DNA from: Planctomycetota bacterium
Lineage (GTDB): Bacteria > Planctomycetota > UBA1135 > GCA-002748355
Length of the DNA: 46,973 bases
Reading direction: 5' to 3'
Assembly: GCA_026984035.1 (NCBI GenBank)
Contig: JALSSW010000130.1
Coordinates: 1 to 46,973, forward strand
How positions within the stretch are numbered: the stretch's first letter is position 1; the number at the start of each line of letters is the position of its first letter. This document shows positions 1 to 8,412 of the stretch, one piece after another. The notes beneath the pieces were generated by a model, which worked only from the letters and a program-made list of their open reading frames with translations, was not told where the DNA came from and did no database searches. Position numbers and translations under genes: made by a program.

Positions 1-1
1 T

Positions 2-358
2 TATTGGAAGATGAAGAGTTGGCCCAATCACCTCTTCTACTTCACTCAAAAAACCTTGCCCGCTCTTATGGAATCCGTCGGCTTCCAAGTCCTCGAGTGG
101 TCTTCGCAGATCGGGGAAAGCGATGTCGCAGATGACTACCGCATTCTCAGGGATCGTCTCAAAATTGAGGCTGATAAGGACCTTGAGGAGGCTGTGGCCT
201 TTTTGGGGAAAAAGGGAAAGGGCCAAGAGCTTGTCGTCATCGCCCGCAAGCCCCTAGCAGAACCGGAAAGTTCGGGTGGGTCAGAAGTTTCTGAAGAGTC
301 GAAAGAAACAGGAAGCTCAGAAAATACGGAGAATTCCGGAGTCTCGGACGAGCAGTAA
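2..358 (+). CDS. SAM-dependent methyltransferase, C-terminal part (5' truncated by window)
   Basis: The reading frame is open from the first bases, and the stretch YWKMKSWPNHLFYFT followed by LPALMESVGF matches the end of class I SAM methyltransferases, where a HLFYFT strand precedes the last helix and the GF turn. The SAM-binding part lies outside the window, so the first ATG at 11 is internal and not a start. After the methyltransferase fold the protein ends in an acidic Ser/Glu-rich tail (about 35 residues, low complexity). Substrate is unknown. It converges on the M32 carboxypeptidase gene. Confidence 0.6.
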   Translation, partial: YWKMKSWPNHLFYFTQKTLPALMESVGFQVLEWSSQIGESDVADDYRILRDRLKIEADKDLEEAVAFLGKKGKGQELVVIARKPLAEPESSGGSEVSEESKETGSSENTENSGVSDEQ

Positions 359-438
359 AGATCTTTGGGTGTTTCAGAAGGATCGCATGTAGATGCCAAC
401 TCCTGCTACTTGGGTGGCCTATTCCGGCTCCAAGGGAA

Positions 439-459
439 GCCTCCAAGCTCTCAGGAGGC
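439..459 (-). terminator. Hairpin after the M32 carboxypeptidase gene
   Basis: GCCTCC (439-444) and GGAGGC (454-459) form a 6-bp perfect stem with a 9-nt loop. On the minus strand it follows the carboxypeptidase stop by a few bases and leads into a pyrimidine-rich stretch, though without a clean T-run. It sits between convergent genes. A weak terminator is the likeliest role. Confidence 0.3.
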
Positions 460-465
460 AATCGT

Positions 466-1992
466 TTATATCCCATGGGTCTCTCGGACCTTTTTCTCCA
501 GATAGCTGAAGAAGGCATCGGAACTGAGCTTTCGGCCTGTGACCTGCTCACAGAGCTCTCCCGGGAAAAAGCGCGATCCTTGTCGGTGAATCTTCTCTCT
601 GAGCCAAGCGAGGAGAGTTTTGAATTGTCCCTTCGCGAACGCGTCATCCATGCAGCCAAGATCTTCTTCCGCTTTTGCAAAGAACTGTGCAGCGTAAAGG
701 TTTCCCAGCGTGTAGGTGGGGAAATATCCAAAGATTCCCAGGGCCCAATGAATGTCCTGCAGGCAACCTTTTGCGTCATTGGGCACCTTGACTCCAAGCA
801 AGGATTGATAGAGTTTGTTCCAAGCGCAGGGTAGATCTTTGGCTTCGAGGGTTCCACGGAAAAGCCTCAGCTCAAGCTCAAAGCGGATCATGATGTGGAG
901 GTTATAAGTCGTTTCATCCGCTTCGACCCGAATCAGGGAAGCTTGGACCCTATTGGATCCACGATAAAAAGCTTCGCTGTCATATGGGGTGAGACCACTT
1001 CCTAAGATGTCATGGACCAAGGGGGTGGACCATTGCCAGAAACTCCGGCTTCGACCTACCATGTTTTCCCAAAGGCGGCTTTGGCTCTCGTGGATTCCCA
1101 GAGAAATGGCTTCGGAAGCCGGCGTTCCGGCTGTTTCCATGGGGAGTCCCTGTTCATATAAGGCGTGGCCGCCCTCATGCATCGTGGAGCCTAGGGCGTC
1201 GAGGAAGTTTGTTTCTTGATAACGGGTGGTGATGCGTACGTCGGCAGGGGAAAAGGATTGCGTAAAAGGATGGGAGGACTCATCCAGCCTTCCATGGTTG
1301 AAATCGTATCCCATGGATTCCAGAACCAAGCGGCCGAACTTGTCCTGCCGGGATATTGGGACGGCCACATCCAAGAATGAAGTGTCCGGGGCACTTCCCT
1401 TTTCCTGGACCTCCTGGATCAGGGCCGCGAGACGGTCTCTTAGGGGGCCAAAGATTTCGCTGATCTCCTTTGCATTAGCGCCGGGTTCGTAGTTGTCTGC
1501 CAAGGCGTCCCAGAGTTCGCCCCCTTCGGGAGCCCCGTAGCATTCTGCTTCTCTTTTGGAGAGTTCGAGGTTTTTCTCGAGAAAGGGGAGGAAGATAGAA
1601 AAGTCGCTTTTGTCTTTTGCTTCGCTCCATGCACTTTGAGCGAGACTCCGGGTTTCGGCGATTTCCTTGACCAGGGAGACGGGGAGTTTGGTTGCCTTAT
1701 CGTATTCTCTGCGCCACATGCGAAGGTTCGTTCCATGGACCGAGCGGGGAGCGCTGGTCAGGGTTTGATCTTGTTCGCATTCTTGAAGGAGCTTCCCGAT
1801 TTCTGGGGTTGTGGAGCGTTCGTGGGCAAGGCCCGCGAGGAAGCCGAGTTGGCGGGCTCTCCATTCGATGCCTCCCTTGGGCATCATGACTTCTTGATCC
1901 CATCCGAGGACCGCTTGTGAGGTCTTGAGGAGGGCATTGTTTTGCTGGATCTTTAAGAGTTTCCGGTATTTGTCATGATCGATCTGGCTCAT
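466..1992 (-). CDS. Carboxypeptidase Taq (M32 family metallocarboxypeptidase)
   Basis: Cytoplasmic zinc metallocarboxypeptidase that removes C-terminal residues from peptides. The 508-residue length is standard for the M32 family. The zinc motif HEGGH is at about residues 272-276, and the family signature HESQSRLWEN begins at about residue 301, which supplies the third metal ligand region. The N-terminal LGWDQEVMMPKGG is also typical of M32. No signal peptide is seen. The ATG start at 1992 is in the usual position relative to the family. Its upstream neighbour, the DUF455 gene, is divergent, so the short gap between them should carry two promoters. Family assignment is firm; the in vivo substrate is unknown. 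Confidence 0.95.
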   Translation of the reverse strand: MSQIDHDKYRKLLKIQQNNALLKTSQAVLGWDQEVMMPKGGIEWRARQLGFLAGLAHERSTTPEIGKLLQECEQDQTLTSAPRSVHGTNLRMWRREYDKATKLPVSLVKEIAETRSLAQSAWSEAKDKSDFSIFLPFLEKNLELSKREAECYGAPEGGELWDALADNYEPGANAKEISEIFGPLRDRLAALIQEVQEKGSAPDTSFLDVAVPISRQDKFGRLVLESMGYDFNHGRLDESSHPFTQSFSPADVRITTRYQETNFLDALGSTMHEGGHALYEQGLPMETAGTPASEAISLGIHESQSRLWENMVGRSRSFWQWSTPLVHDILGSGLTPYDSEAFYRGSNRVQASLIRVEADETTYNLHIMIRFELELRLFRGTLEAKDLPCAWNKLYQSLLGVKVPNDAKGCLQDIHWALGIFGYFPTYTLGNLYAAQFFAKAEEDLGCMDDAFAKGQFKTLLAWLREKIHRQGSRFFPGELCEQVTGRKLSSDAFFSYLEKKVRETHGI

Positions 1993-2073
1993 AGAAGAAG
2001 CATGGGGGCTTAAGGCTAAGATGCCAAGGATGGCAGGACCTTTTCATAGGATTTGTTCCAAGAAGTGGAATCA

Positions 2074-2862
2074 ATGAAAAACCCCCCTCACGGGACGGCT
2101 GAGCGTTGGGCTCTTGATTACATCCAGGGATGCGATTTGGAGAGGAAGCTTGCTCCAGGTCGCCCGCCGATTCGTTTTGAGGAGAATGCGCCTCCCCGGC
2201 GAGTGGCCCGCCCGGGACGACCTCCTTGTCTCGAGCTGCGCCCCAAAGTTCCCCGTTCTCTTCGCCCCGGGGCACTCAAAAGCCCCGAGCAGCGTCGGAG
2301 GCTCCTGCACACCTTCCTCCACCATGAAATGCAGGCCGCTGAGCTTTTTTGTTGGGCTTTTTTGGCATTTCCCGAGGCGCCGAAGCGGTTCCGGCTGGGT
2401 CTCCTGGCGATATGCCTGGAGGAGTGTGCGCATATGAGGCTTTACGAGGCCGAATTGCGTGCGCGCGGGGGCTGGGTCGGGGAGTTCCCGGTTCGCGACT
2501 GGTTTTGGCAACGCATCCCCAGTTGCGGGACAGCCCTTTCTTTTGTCGCCCTCATGGGCCTTGGCCTGGAGGGGGCCAACCTGGATCATTCCTCCCGCTT
2601 TGCCAAGATCTTTCGAGATTTTGGGGACGAAGCAGGGGCGAAGGTCCAGGAACGGGTTGGAAGGGACGAGATTCGGCATGTGCGCTTCGCAGCCAAATGG
2701 TTCCAGGCCTTTGGCCCCTCTCTCGATTTTGAGACTTGGGCTAAGCAGCTTCCCCCGCCCTTGACCCCCCAGATTCTCCAAGGGCGTCCCCTGAACAGGA
2801 GTGCCCGGGGGGCAGCCGGCCTTTCCCAGGAATTTTTGGACGCCTTGGAGTCCTACGATTGA
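2074..2862 (+). CDS. DUF455 ferritin-like diiron protein
   Basis: The protein carries two EXXH motifs characteristic of ferritin-like four-helix bundles: ECAH in LEECAHMRLYEAEL and EIRH in RDEIRHVRFA. A further glutamate helix, HHEMQAAELFCWAF, matches the DUF455 family. These residues would bind a dinuclear metal centre. The family's reaction is not known to me. I place the start at ATG 2074; an in-frame TTG at 2053 would add seven residues. The stop overlaps the region just before the ATP-grasp gene start, so the two are almost certainly co-translated, suggesting an oxidase or hydroxylase working with an ATP-dependent ligase. Confidence 0.75.
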   Translation: MKNPPHGTAERWALDYIQGCDLERKLAPGRPPIRFEENAPPRRVARPGRPPCLELRPKVPRSLRPGALKSPEQRRRLLHTFLHHEMQAAELFCWAFLAFPEAPKRFRLGLLAICLEECAHMRLYEAELRARGGWVGEFPVRDWFWQRIPSCGTALSFVALMGLGLEGANLDHSSRFAKIFRDFGDEAGAKVQERVGRDEIRHVRFAAKWFQAFGPSLDFETWAKQLPPPLTPQILQGRPLNRSARGAAGLSQEFLDALESYD

Positions 2863-2867
2863 GAAAA

Positions 2868-3752
2868 ATGACAACTGCCTGGCTCCTGAACCTCGACGCC
2901 GATCTCGAATATGCAAGGGGCGACAGCTACCACCGCAGCCCCGCCATGCGCCGCCGCATCAAGGCCTGGTCTCGCCGCATCCTCGGCCTCCCGGCAAAGG
3001 GGGACACCCTACTTCCGCTTGAAGGGCCTTGGGTGTCGGAGCCCGGAGCCGCCCTATCCCGGCCCGAGTTTCGGAGAATCCTCTGTTGGTCTCCCACCCC
3101 AAGCGCTCTCACTCAGCTTCGAACCCTCGGCCTTATCCCGCCCAAGGCCCCGTCCCTGGCGGTTCTCCGCCGGGTCAACGCAAAAGAATGGGTGTCCCCC
3201 TTGGGGCTGGGGCTGGCGGGGGGGCGGCTGCTGGGGGCTATGGCTGAGGCGCAGGCGGTTCTTGCGCGGCCCAGTCCAAGTGGGGCTTGGCGACTTAAGG
3301 AGCGCTTTGGCTTCGCGGGCCGGGGTCAGCGGACGGTGACTGGGAGCCTGGAACCCGGGGATTTTAGGTGGATTGAGGCTCGGATTGCCGAGGATGGTGG
3401 CCTCTGGGTGGAGCCCGAGGCCTTGGTCCTGGATGCCTTCGCTCTCCATGGATGGGTGTCCCCCGAGGGGGCGCTTCGTCTGGGGCGGCTCGTGCGCCAA
3501 CGGATAGGGCCTCGAGGGTGTTGGGAAGGGGCTGAATTGGCCCTGGGGCCTGAGGATGAGATGCGAAATGCTGCCTCCCTAGTTGCGGAACGACTCCGAG
3601 AAGAAGGCTACTTCGGACCCTTTGGAATCGATGGGATCGCTTGGAAAATGGGGGCCTTGGAAGGTTTTACCCCTGTCCTGGAGTGCAATGCACGCCTGAC
3701 GATGGCCTTTGGCCTGGGATTTCCCCCTGAGGGGATTCCGGAAATATCGTAG
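2868..3752 (+). CDS. ATP-grasp fold protein paired with DUF455
   Basis: A 294-residue protein with ATP-grasp features: WRLKERFGFAGRGQR resembles the nucleotide-binding Lys/Gly loop, and GYFGPFGIDGIAW followed by LECNARLTMAFG resembles the C-terminal metal-binding segment (Glu and Asn ligands). ATP-grasp enzymes join a carboxylate to an amine or thiol through an acyl phosphate. The protein is short for the superfamily, and the N-terminal domain is not recognisable. ATG 2868 follows the DUF455 stop by five bases; an overlapping TTG at 2859 is the alternative. Substrate unknown. Note three copies of the GGGTGTCC word (3002, 3190, 3454) within this gene. Confidence 0.65.
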   Translation: MTTAWLLNLDADLEYARGDSYHRSPAMRRRIKAWSRRILGLPAKGDTLLPLEGPWVSEPGAALSRPEFRRILCWSPTPSALTQLRTLGLIPPKAPSLAVLRRVNAKEWVSPLGLGLAGGRLLGAMAEAQAVLARPSPSGAWRLKERFGFAGRGQRTVTGSLEPGDFRWIEARIAEDGGLWVEPEALVLDAFALHGWVSPEGALRLGRLVRQRIGPRGCWEGAELALGPEDEMRNAASLVAERLREEGYFGPFGIDGIAWKMGALEGFTPVLECNARLTMAFGLGFPPEGIPEIS

Positions 3753-3904
3753 TCATCGCCCCTTCCTCCCATTCGTTAAGAAAGGCTTTCACCAGGGCGA
3801 AAAGGAAGTCATAGGAACGACAAGCCCGTTGGCCTTTTTGTGAAACCGGCTTCCCCGTTTTCCAGCGGGATCAGGGGAACATTTGAAAATTGAATTCATC
3901 CGTA

Positions 3905-4110
3905 CGGTGCTGGCCGCCTCCGGCGCCGCCTGCGCTATGCGCGCGGGGGATGCAGACAAAGGTCGCGCGGGGAAGGGAGCCTTTGTCACCTGCTCGTACT
4001 TGGTTGGGGGACCCAGGCGTAGCAGGAGGAGACCGAACTCGAGTTGGGGGACTTGTTTCGGTCGGGGAGGGCGGCGGTTCACGCGCGACCGCCGTCCATT
4101 CCTTTTTTTT
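3905..4110 (+). ncRNA. Candidate structured RNA or leader ending in an intrinsic terminator
   Basis: The 470-bp gap between the ATP-grasp gene and the secreted-protein gene shows no coding pattern. Nothing stands out in 3753-3904. From about 3905 on there are successive hairpins: GACAAAGG (3955-3962) pairs with CCTTTGTC (3980-3987); CTTGG (3999-4003) pairs with CCAGG (4013-4017); GACCGAA (4031-4037) pairs with TTCGGTC (4057-4063); then a strong terminator. The second and third hairpins both expose the 9-mer TTGGGGGAC (4004-4012 and 4044-4052), 40 nt apart. Seven GGA trinucleotides lie in 3948-4051, many in loops. It is either a small RNA or an attenuating leader of the gene at 4224. The 5' end is a guess, as no convincing promoter was found. 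It does not match the cores of RNase P, tmRNA, SRP RNA or 6S RNA. Confidence 0.4.
4064..4110 (+). terminator. Strong Rho-independent terminator
   Basis: GGGCGGCGGT (4069-4078) pairs with ACCGCCGTCC (4088-4097) around a 9-nt loop. After one A-A mismatch the stem extends by GGGG (4064-4067) with TTCC (4099-4102), allowing G-T pairs. Eight T residues follow directly (4103-4110). It is the clearest terminator in the window. It lies 114 bp before the next start codon and about 310 bp after the previous stop, so it ends a transcript that is not simply the ATP-grasp mRNA. Confidence 0.85.
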
Positions 4111-4223
4111 GCAAAGATTTCAAGTTCTGGGCTAATTTTTCTGCATATGTTATCATCTCCGCTGTTTCAACGGATTCCCATTTTTGGGACGTTTTTGATG
4201 ATTCTTCGAAGGAACCCCCAACA

Positions 4224-5264
4224 ATGAAGCAGTGGAAGTCTCTAATTACCCTCGCCCTTTTGGGTGGGGCTGTTTTTGCGCAATCCCCGGCCCCTAAAGC
4301 TACCATTCCTGATGGCTTCATGAAAAAAGAAGGGTCGAGCAATCATTGGCCAGTTTGGCGGTACAACAATGCCCGGGTCCAATACCTCTATTCGAGTCAA
4401 TTGATTGGGACAACGGCCCCTAAAGTGATCCTAGGTTTTTATGTGCGGCCCAATGGCTCTTTTGGGACCGGGATCGCAAAAAAGGTGGCTGTTGAGGTTC
4501 TCATGTCCAGCAAGGGGGTGAAAATAAAGAACCCGAATCTCAAGGTTTGGACCAACCATGGCACGGACCTGCAAACCGTCATCAAGAAGCGGACCTTCAA
4601 CTATCCTGCTTATACCAAGCCCACCACATCCCCTCATAAGTGGATGCTCAACTTCAAGCTTGACAAGCCCTTTGTGCGTCTTGGAGCGGATCTCGCTGTT
4701 GATTTCAAAGGCTTTGTCAGCGCAACCGAAAATAAATATTGGTATGCCGACTGCCAATACTATGGGCCAGATCGGGGCACGGTAAACCATTACGGTACGG
4801 GTTGTCCCACTAACTACTACCAATATGCTAATGGCTTTTTCGTGGGTGCAAACTTCCCAGCTTTTACCGATGGCTATTCTCGAGCTAAGGGGGATGTGAT
4901 TGTTGCTTGGGTCGGAGCAAGCAGGATCGCGGTGAAGGTTCCCGGCACTTCTTGTACTCTCTATACCCCTATTAACCTCCTCCATCCTGTTCCCGTCAAA
5001 ACCTCCAGTATCTCGGGATATGCCCGTTTTACCTGGGGGATAATGCCTGTGAGCCTTGCCGGGAAAACAGCTTATTTCCAAATGGGCGGACTGAACAACG
5101 GGAAGCTCAAATTGTCCCGCGGGATTAAGGTTATCGTGGGAACGGGACAATCTGGAGGCGGAATCGCTATTTATGGATATGCGAGTGGTTCGAGTAGCTT
5201 CGATCCCAATAAAAGTGCACCCCTTTATAACTACTCGGTAGTGCCTGTTCTGGGTGTTTATTGA
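4224..5264 (+). CDS. Secreted protein of unknown function with YGTGCP motif
   Basis: A 346-residue exported protein. MKQWKSLITLALLGGAVFA is a clear signal peptide with cleavage expected after VFA. An AAGGA ribosome site at 4209-4213 supports ATG 4224. The mature part is rich in Tyr, Gly and aromatic residues, with the segment TVNHYGTGCPTNYY. The YGTGCP pattern recurs in many secreted planctomycetal proteins that I recall, typically before a short beta-sandwich module. No enzyme motif is visible. It probably acts at the cell surface or outside the cell. It lies downstream of the strong terminator, so it either has its own promoter in 4111-4200 or is controlled by read-through. Confidence 0.7.
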   Translation: MKQWKSLITLALLGGAVFAQSPAPKATIPDGFMKKEGSSNHWPVWRYNNARVQYLYSSQLIGTTAPKVILGFYVRPNGSFGTGIAKKVAVEVLMSSKGVKIKNPNLKVWTNHGTDLQTVIKKRTFNYPAYTKPTTSPHKWMLNFKLDKPFVRLGADLAVDFKGFVSATENKYWYADCQYYGPDRGTVNHYGTGCPTNYYQYANGFFVGANFPAFTDGYSRAKGDVIVAWVGASRIAVKVPGTSCTLYTPINLLHPVPVKTSSISGYARFTWGIMPVSLAGKTAYFQMGGLNNGKLKLSRGIKVIVGTGQSGGGIAIYGYASGSSSFDPNKSAPLYNYSVVPVLGVY

Positions 5265-5348
5265 GACGAATAAACCTTTTTCTTTTTGATTTAAAAGGAT
5301 TGAGGTTGCAGGAAGACACCTACACTGGGGGGCTCGGCAAGAGAACGT

Positions 5349-5373
5349 CTCCAGGGTTTCAAATAACCTGGAG
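5349..5373 (+). terminator. Hairpin after the secreted-protein gene
   Basis: CTCCAGG (5349-5355) and CCTGGAG (5367-5373) form a perfect 7-bp stem with an 11-nt loop. It is 85 bp after the stop codon. The sequence that follows is only moderately T-rich, so termination may be weak. Confidence 0.4.
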
Positions 5374-5476
5374 GCATTCCTATTGGATCCCGAGGCGGCC
5401 ACCTTTAGCTTCCATCCCCCCTCGATCTGTTCTCTGGGCTCCGCTATGATCCTCTGCCTTTTCCACAGAGGATCCA

Positions 5477-6952
5477 ATGGCCTATAAAAATTTACGAGAA
5501 TTCATCAAGAGCCTTGAGGAGGCTGGTGAGCTTCGGAGGATCCCGGCAGAGGTCGACCCTGACCTGGAAATCTGTGAAATTACGGACAGGGTTTCTAAGG
5601 CCCTTGGCCCTGCCCTTCTCTTTGAGAAGGTAAAAGGGTCCAAGTTCCCTGTCCTGACCAATGCATTGGGAACCATGCGCCGGGTGGAGATGGGCCTTGG
5701 GGTTTCGGATATCGAAGAAGTGGCGGATCGCTTATCCGCCATTTTGGACCAGAAGACCCCGCAATCCTTTTTGGAGAAGGTCAAGCAACTCCCCAAGTTG
5801 TTGGATTTGGCCAAAATGCTTCCCAAGGTGGTGAAAGACGCGCCTTGCAAGGAGGTGAAGTTAAAGGGGGAGGATTGTGATCTGGGCTTACTTCCCATTC
5901 TGAAAACCTGGCCGCTGGACGCGGGGCGTTTTATCACCATGCCCCTGGTGTTCACGCGCTCTCCGGTCTCGGGCAACATGAATTGCGGGATGTATCGTTT
6001 GCAGGTCATGGGACCCAGGGAGACGGGCTTTCACTCTCACATGCACCACGATGGTGCCTTCAATACCAAGGAAGCCGGGAGGCGGGGAGAGGTCCGGGTG
6101 CCTGTTGCCGTTGCGATTGGTTGTGATCCGGCGACCGTGATGTCCGCGATTCTTCCGGCCCCCCCCGATCTGGATGAGATGCTACTCTCAGGATTTCTCC
6201 GGCAAAAACCCGTTCCTTTGGTCAAGGCCGAAGAGTCCGACTTGTTGGTGCCAGCCGAATCGGAAATCGTGATCGAAGGTTATGTCGATCTGGATGACAT
6301 CCGCATCGAAGGTCCTTTTGGGGACCACACCGGTTTTTACAGCCTTGCCGACAAGTTCCCGACCTTCCATGTCACTTCGATGACGATGCGGAAGGATCCC
6401 ATCTACATGTCTACCATCGTGGGGCGCCCCCCCCAGGAAGACTGCTGGATCGGCAAGGCCATCGAGCGGATCTTTTTGCCCTTGATGAAAAAGCAGCTCC
6501 CCGAAATCGTGGATGTTTCGATGCCCTTCGAGGGTGCTTTCCACAACCTGATGATTGTTTCCATCGACAAACGCTACCCTGGCCATGCGCGCAAGATCAT
6601 GAACGCGATCTGGAGCCTGGGACAGGCAATGTTCACCAAGGTTGTGCTGGTGGTGGACAAGGATGTGAATGTGCAGGATCATGCAGCCGTCACCTTTCAT
6701 GCACTTGCCAACATCGATCCTGAGCGTGACCTGCAGTTCACGATGGGGCCGGCGGAGATGCTGGATCATGCAAGCCGCTTGTCCTGTTATGGGAGTAAGG
6801 TGGGGATTGATGCCACCCGAAAATGGGCCTCGGAGGGCTTCGAGCGACCCTGGCCGGATCTCATTCGGATGGACGAAGATACAAGGTCTCTCGTAGATCG
6901 GCGTTGGAAAGAGTATGGTCTCGGAGACTTTTTGAACTCCCCAACCGCATGA
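5477..6952 (+). CDS. ubiD: UbiD-family decarboxylase
   Basis: A 491-residue member of the UbiD family, which decarboxylates aromatic or alpha,beta-unsaturated acids with prenylated FMN. Family hallmarks are the start YKNLREFIKSLEEAGELRRI, the block VPVAVAIGCDPA, the catalytic segment EGPFGDHTGFYS, and the C-terminal MPFEGAFHNLMIVSI. The Glu of EGPFG belongs to the R-E-E catalytic set. The likely role is a quinone pathway (ubiquinone, or the late decarboxylation in menaquinone synthesis by the futalosine route). No ubiX, which makes the cofactor, is seen in the window. Start ATG 5477 has AGAGGA just upstream. Family certain, exact substrate open. Confidence 0.9.
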   Translation: MAYKNLREFIKSLEEAGELRRIPAEVDPDLEICEITDRVSKALGPALLFEKVKGSKFPVLTNALGTMRRVEMGLGVSDIEEVADRLSAILDQKTPQSFLEKVKQLPKLLDLAKMLPKVVKDAPCKEVKLKGEDCDLGLLPILKTWPLDAGRFITMPLVFTRSPVSGNMNCGMYRLQVMGPRETGFHSHMHHDGAFNTKEAGRRGEVRVPVAVAIGCDPATVMSAILPAPPDLDEMLLSGFLRQKPVPLVKAEESDLLVPAESEIVIEGYVDLDDIRIEGPFGDHTGFYSLADKFPTFHVTSMTMRKDPIYMSTIVGRPPQEDCWIGKAIERIFLPLMKKQLPEIVDVSMPFEGAFHNLMIVSIDKRYPGHARKIMNAIWSLGQAMFTKVVLVVDKDVNVQDHAAVTFHALANIDPERDLQFTMGPAEMLDHASRLSCYGSKVGIDATRKWASEGFERPWPDLIRMDEDTRSLVDRRWKEYGLGDFLNSPTA

Positions 6953-6984
6953 TGGTTGCCTGAAGACCCCTCTGGAGAGTGGAT

Positions 6985-8412
6985 ATGACTGAACATGAAA
7001 AGCCTGAACAAGGGACACCGGACGCGGTGGAGATTCCCAAGCCGGTAACTGAAAACGCTCCTTCACCGGAAAATGGCTTGGAACAGGCTGTGGAAAAGGC
7101 CTCGGGAGATTCAAGTGAAAAAGCTGTGGCCTCCTCAAAAGCCCCCGCAGAAGCAAGAACCAGGCGCCCTGCTAAAAAGCGCAAGCGCAAAAAAGCTAAA
7201 TCCGGTGGCAAAACCGCTCCCAAAGGACCCTCTCTCTCCCCCGAGAAACTCTTAGAAGTTGCCCTCGAGTCCCTGCGGAGAGCGCGGGTGGACCTCGCGA
7301 GGCGCGCGGGTGCGAACCGGATCCCTGGGACGATCAAGGAGGAGGCCCTCGAGCTCACTCTTCGGATTCCTAAAACCCAGGCAGGGATCAAAGAAGCCGC
7401 CCTGAGCATGGCTCGGGAATGGCGCGAAAGCCTCGAAAAGCAGGTGTTGGAGAGCGGACTGCTTGTTCCAGGCCGCGCCTATGTCTTTTCCGAAGAGGGC
7501 TTCAAGGGAGACTATGCCAAGCCGATGGACGCAAGGCAGGTTCTTGTGGGCTACGGCCTCGAAGGGCGGCCTCGTTATGCAGATCTCGTCTCTTACGCGA
7601 TCGAGCAAAAGCACGAGGGGATCGAAGACCTGCTTGCCGGAAAAGAAGCGGTTGTGAGCTTCTTCGAGAAGGGCTCGGCCGTGACCGATGGTGTCAAGCC
7701 TGCCTTCGAGCCCGAAAGCCTCCCCTATGTCTTGGTGGGGCAGGCGATGGTCGGCCTCTTTACGACTCAGGATGGACATCGAAAGGCTGCCTTAACCCTC
7801 CAGGTTCTCAAGCGGGATCGCGGAGAGGAGGGCTTCCAGCTCCTTCTGCATCCGGTGGCTTCGGTGGATTTGGATGATCTCCCCGAGGGAGGGGTCCGCA
7901 AGATTCTGCGTGCCTTCCAAGGAAACCTGAACCACCTCGCCAAGACTCTGGCCGGAAAAAAAGTGGCGGGCACTGAGTTCGATCTGGAAGAAGAGGTGCT
8001 CAGTGAGTTGCGGGGCTTGGTCCGCCGGCTCTCGCACAACGCCAAAAACCTGGGGCGCCGGACAGGGCATGCCCGGGATCGTTCGGAGGAGGGACGGCGT
8101 CCAACGCAGTTGGCCTTCCCCGAAGCCAAGACTGCCAGGGACCACCATCTCTATATGGATCCCAAGGAAGGGAGCGTTGTCGTCATTGGGCGAGGCAAGC
8201 GGGTTCATGTCTTCTCTCCCGATGCGCGTCACATCACTTCGATGGTGCTCAATCAGAGCCAAGTCAAAGAACGTGTCAAAGCGGGCAGGTGGCGTCCGGC
8301 CGAGCCGGAAGAGCGAGGGAGTTTCCGCGAAGCCCTGGCCCAACACGAGAGCAGCGCTGCTTCCGAGGGTCCCAGCAATCCCACCGAAGATCAGGCCCAA
8401 AAAACCGAATGA
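6985..8412 (+). CDS. Unknown protein with basic Lys/Ala-rich N-terminal tail
   Basis: I do not recognise this 475-residue protein. Residues 1-50 are acidic and Pro/Glu-rich. Residues about 55-75 are strongly basic (RTRRPAKKRKRKKAKSGGK), like histone-H1-type or nucleic-acid-binding tails. The remaining 400 residues look globular and soluble, ending in a short hydrophilic tail. No signal peptide or membrane span. ATG 6985 is preceded by GGAG at 6974-6977; a GTG at 6979 is possible. The stop overlaps the arsC start (ATGA), so the two are co-translated. The name DNA- or RNA-associated protein would be inference from the tail only. Confidence 0.75.
   Translation: MTEHEKPEQGTPDAVEIPKPVTENAPSPENGLEQAVEKASGDSSEKAVASSKAPAEARTRRPAKKRKRKKAKSGGKTAPKGPSLSPEKLLEVALESLRRARVDLARRAGANRIPGTIKEEALELTLRIPKTQAGIKEAALSMAREWRESLEKQVLESGLLVPGRAYVFSEEGFKGDYAKPMDARQVLVGYGLEGRPRYADLVSYAIEQKHEGIEDLLAGKEAVVSFFEKGSAVTDGVKPAFEPESLPYVLVGQAMVGLFTTQDGHRKAALTLQVLKRDRGEEGFQLLLHPVASVDLDDLPEGGVRKILRAFQGNLNHLAKTLAGKKVAGTEFDLEEEVLSELRGLVRRLSHNAKNLGRRTGHARDRSEEGRRPTQLAFPEAKTARDHHLYMDPKEGSVVVIGRGKRVHVFSPDARHITSMVLNQSQVKERVKAGRWRPAEPEERGSFREALAQHESSAASEGPSNPTEDQAQKTE

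Noticed and set aside
2071..2916. Minus-strand open frame of 281 aa over the DUF455 gene
   Set aside because: Antisense to a gene with two EXXH motifs. No domain seen.
3905..4110. RNase P RNA, tmRNA, SRP RNA or 6S RNA
   Set aside because: Expected core motifs such as GGAAAGTCC (RNase P) or GGAAGGAAGCAG (SRP) are absent. It remains an orphan candidate.
4431..5477. Long minus-strand open frame (348 aa)
   Set aside because: It lies antisense to the secreted protein gene with a clear signal peptide and ribosome site. Composition is that of a shadow frame.
6188..7156. Minus-strand open frame of 322 aa over ubiD
   Set aside because: Antisense to UbiD, which has the family motifs.
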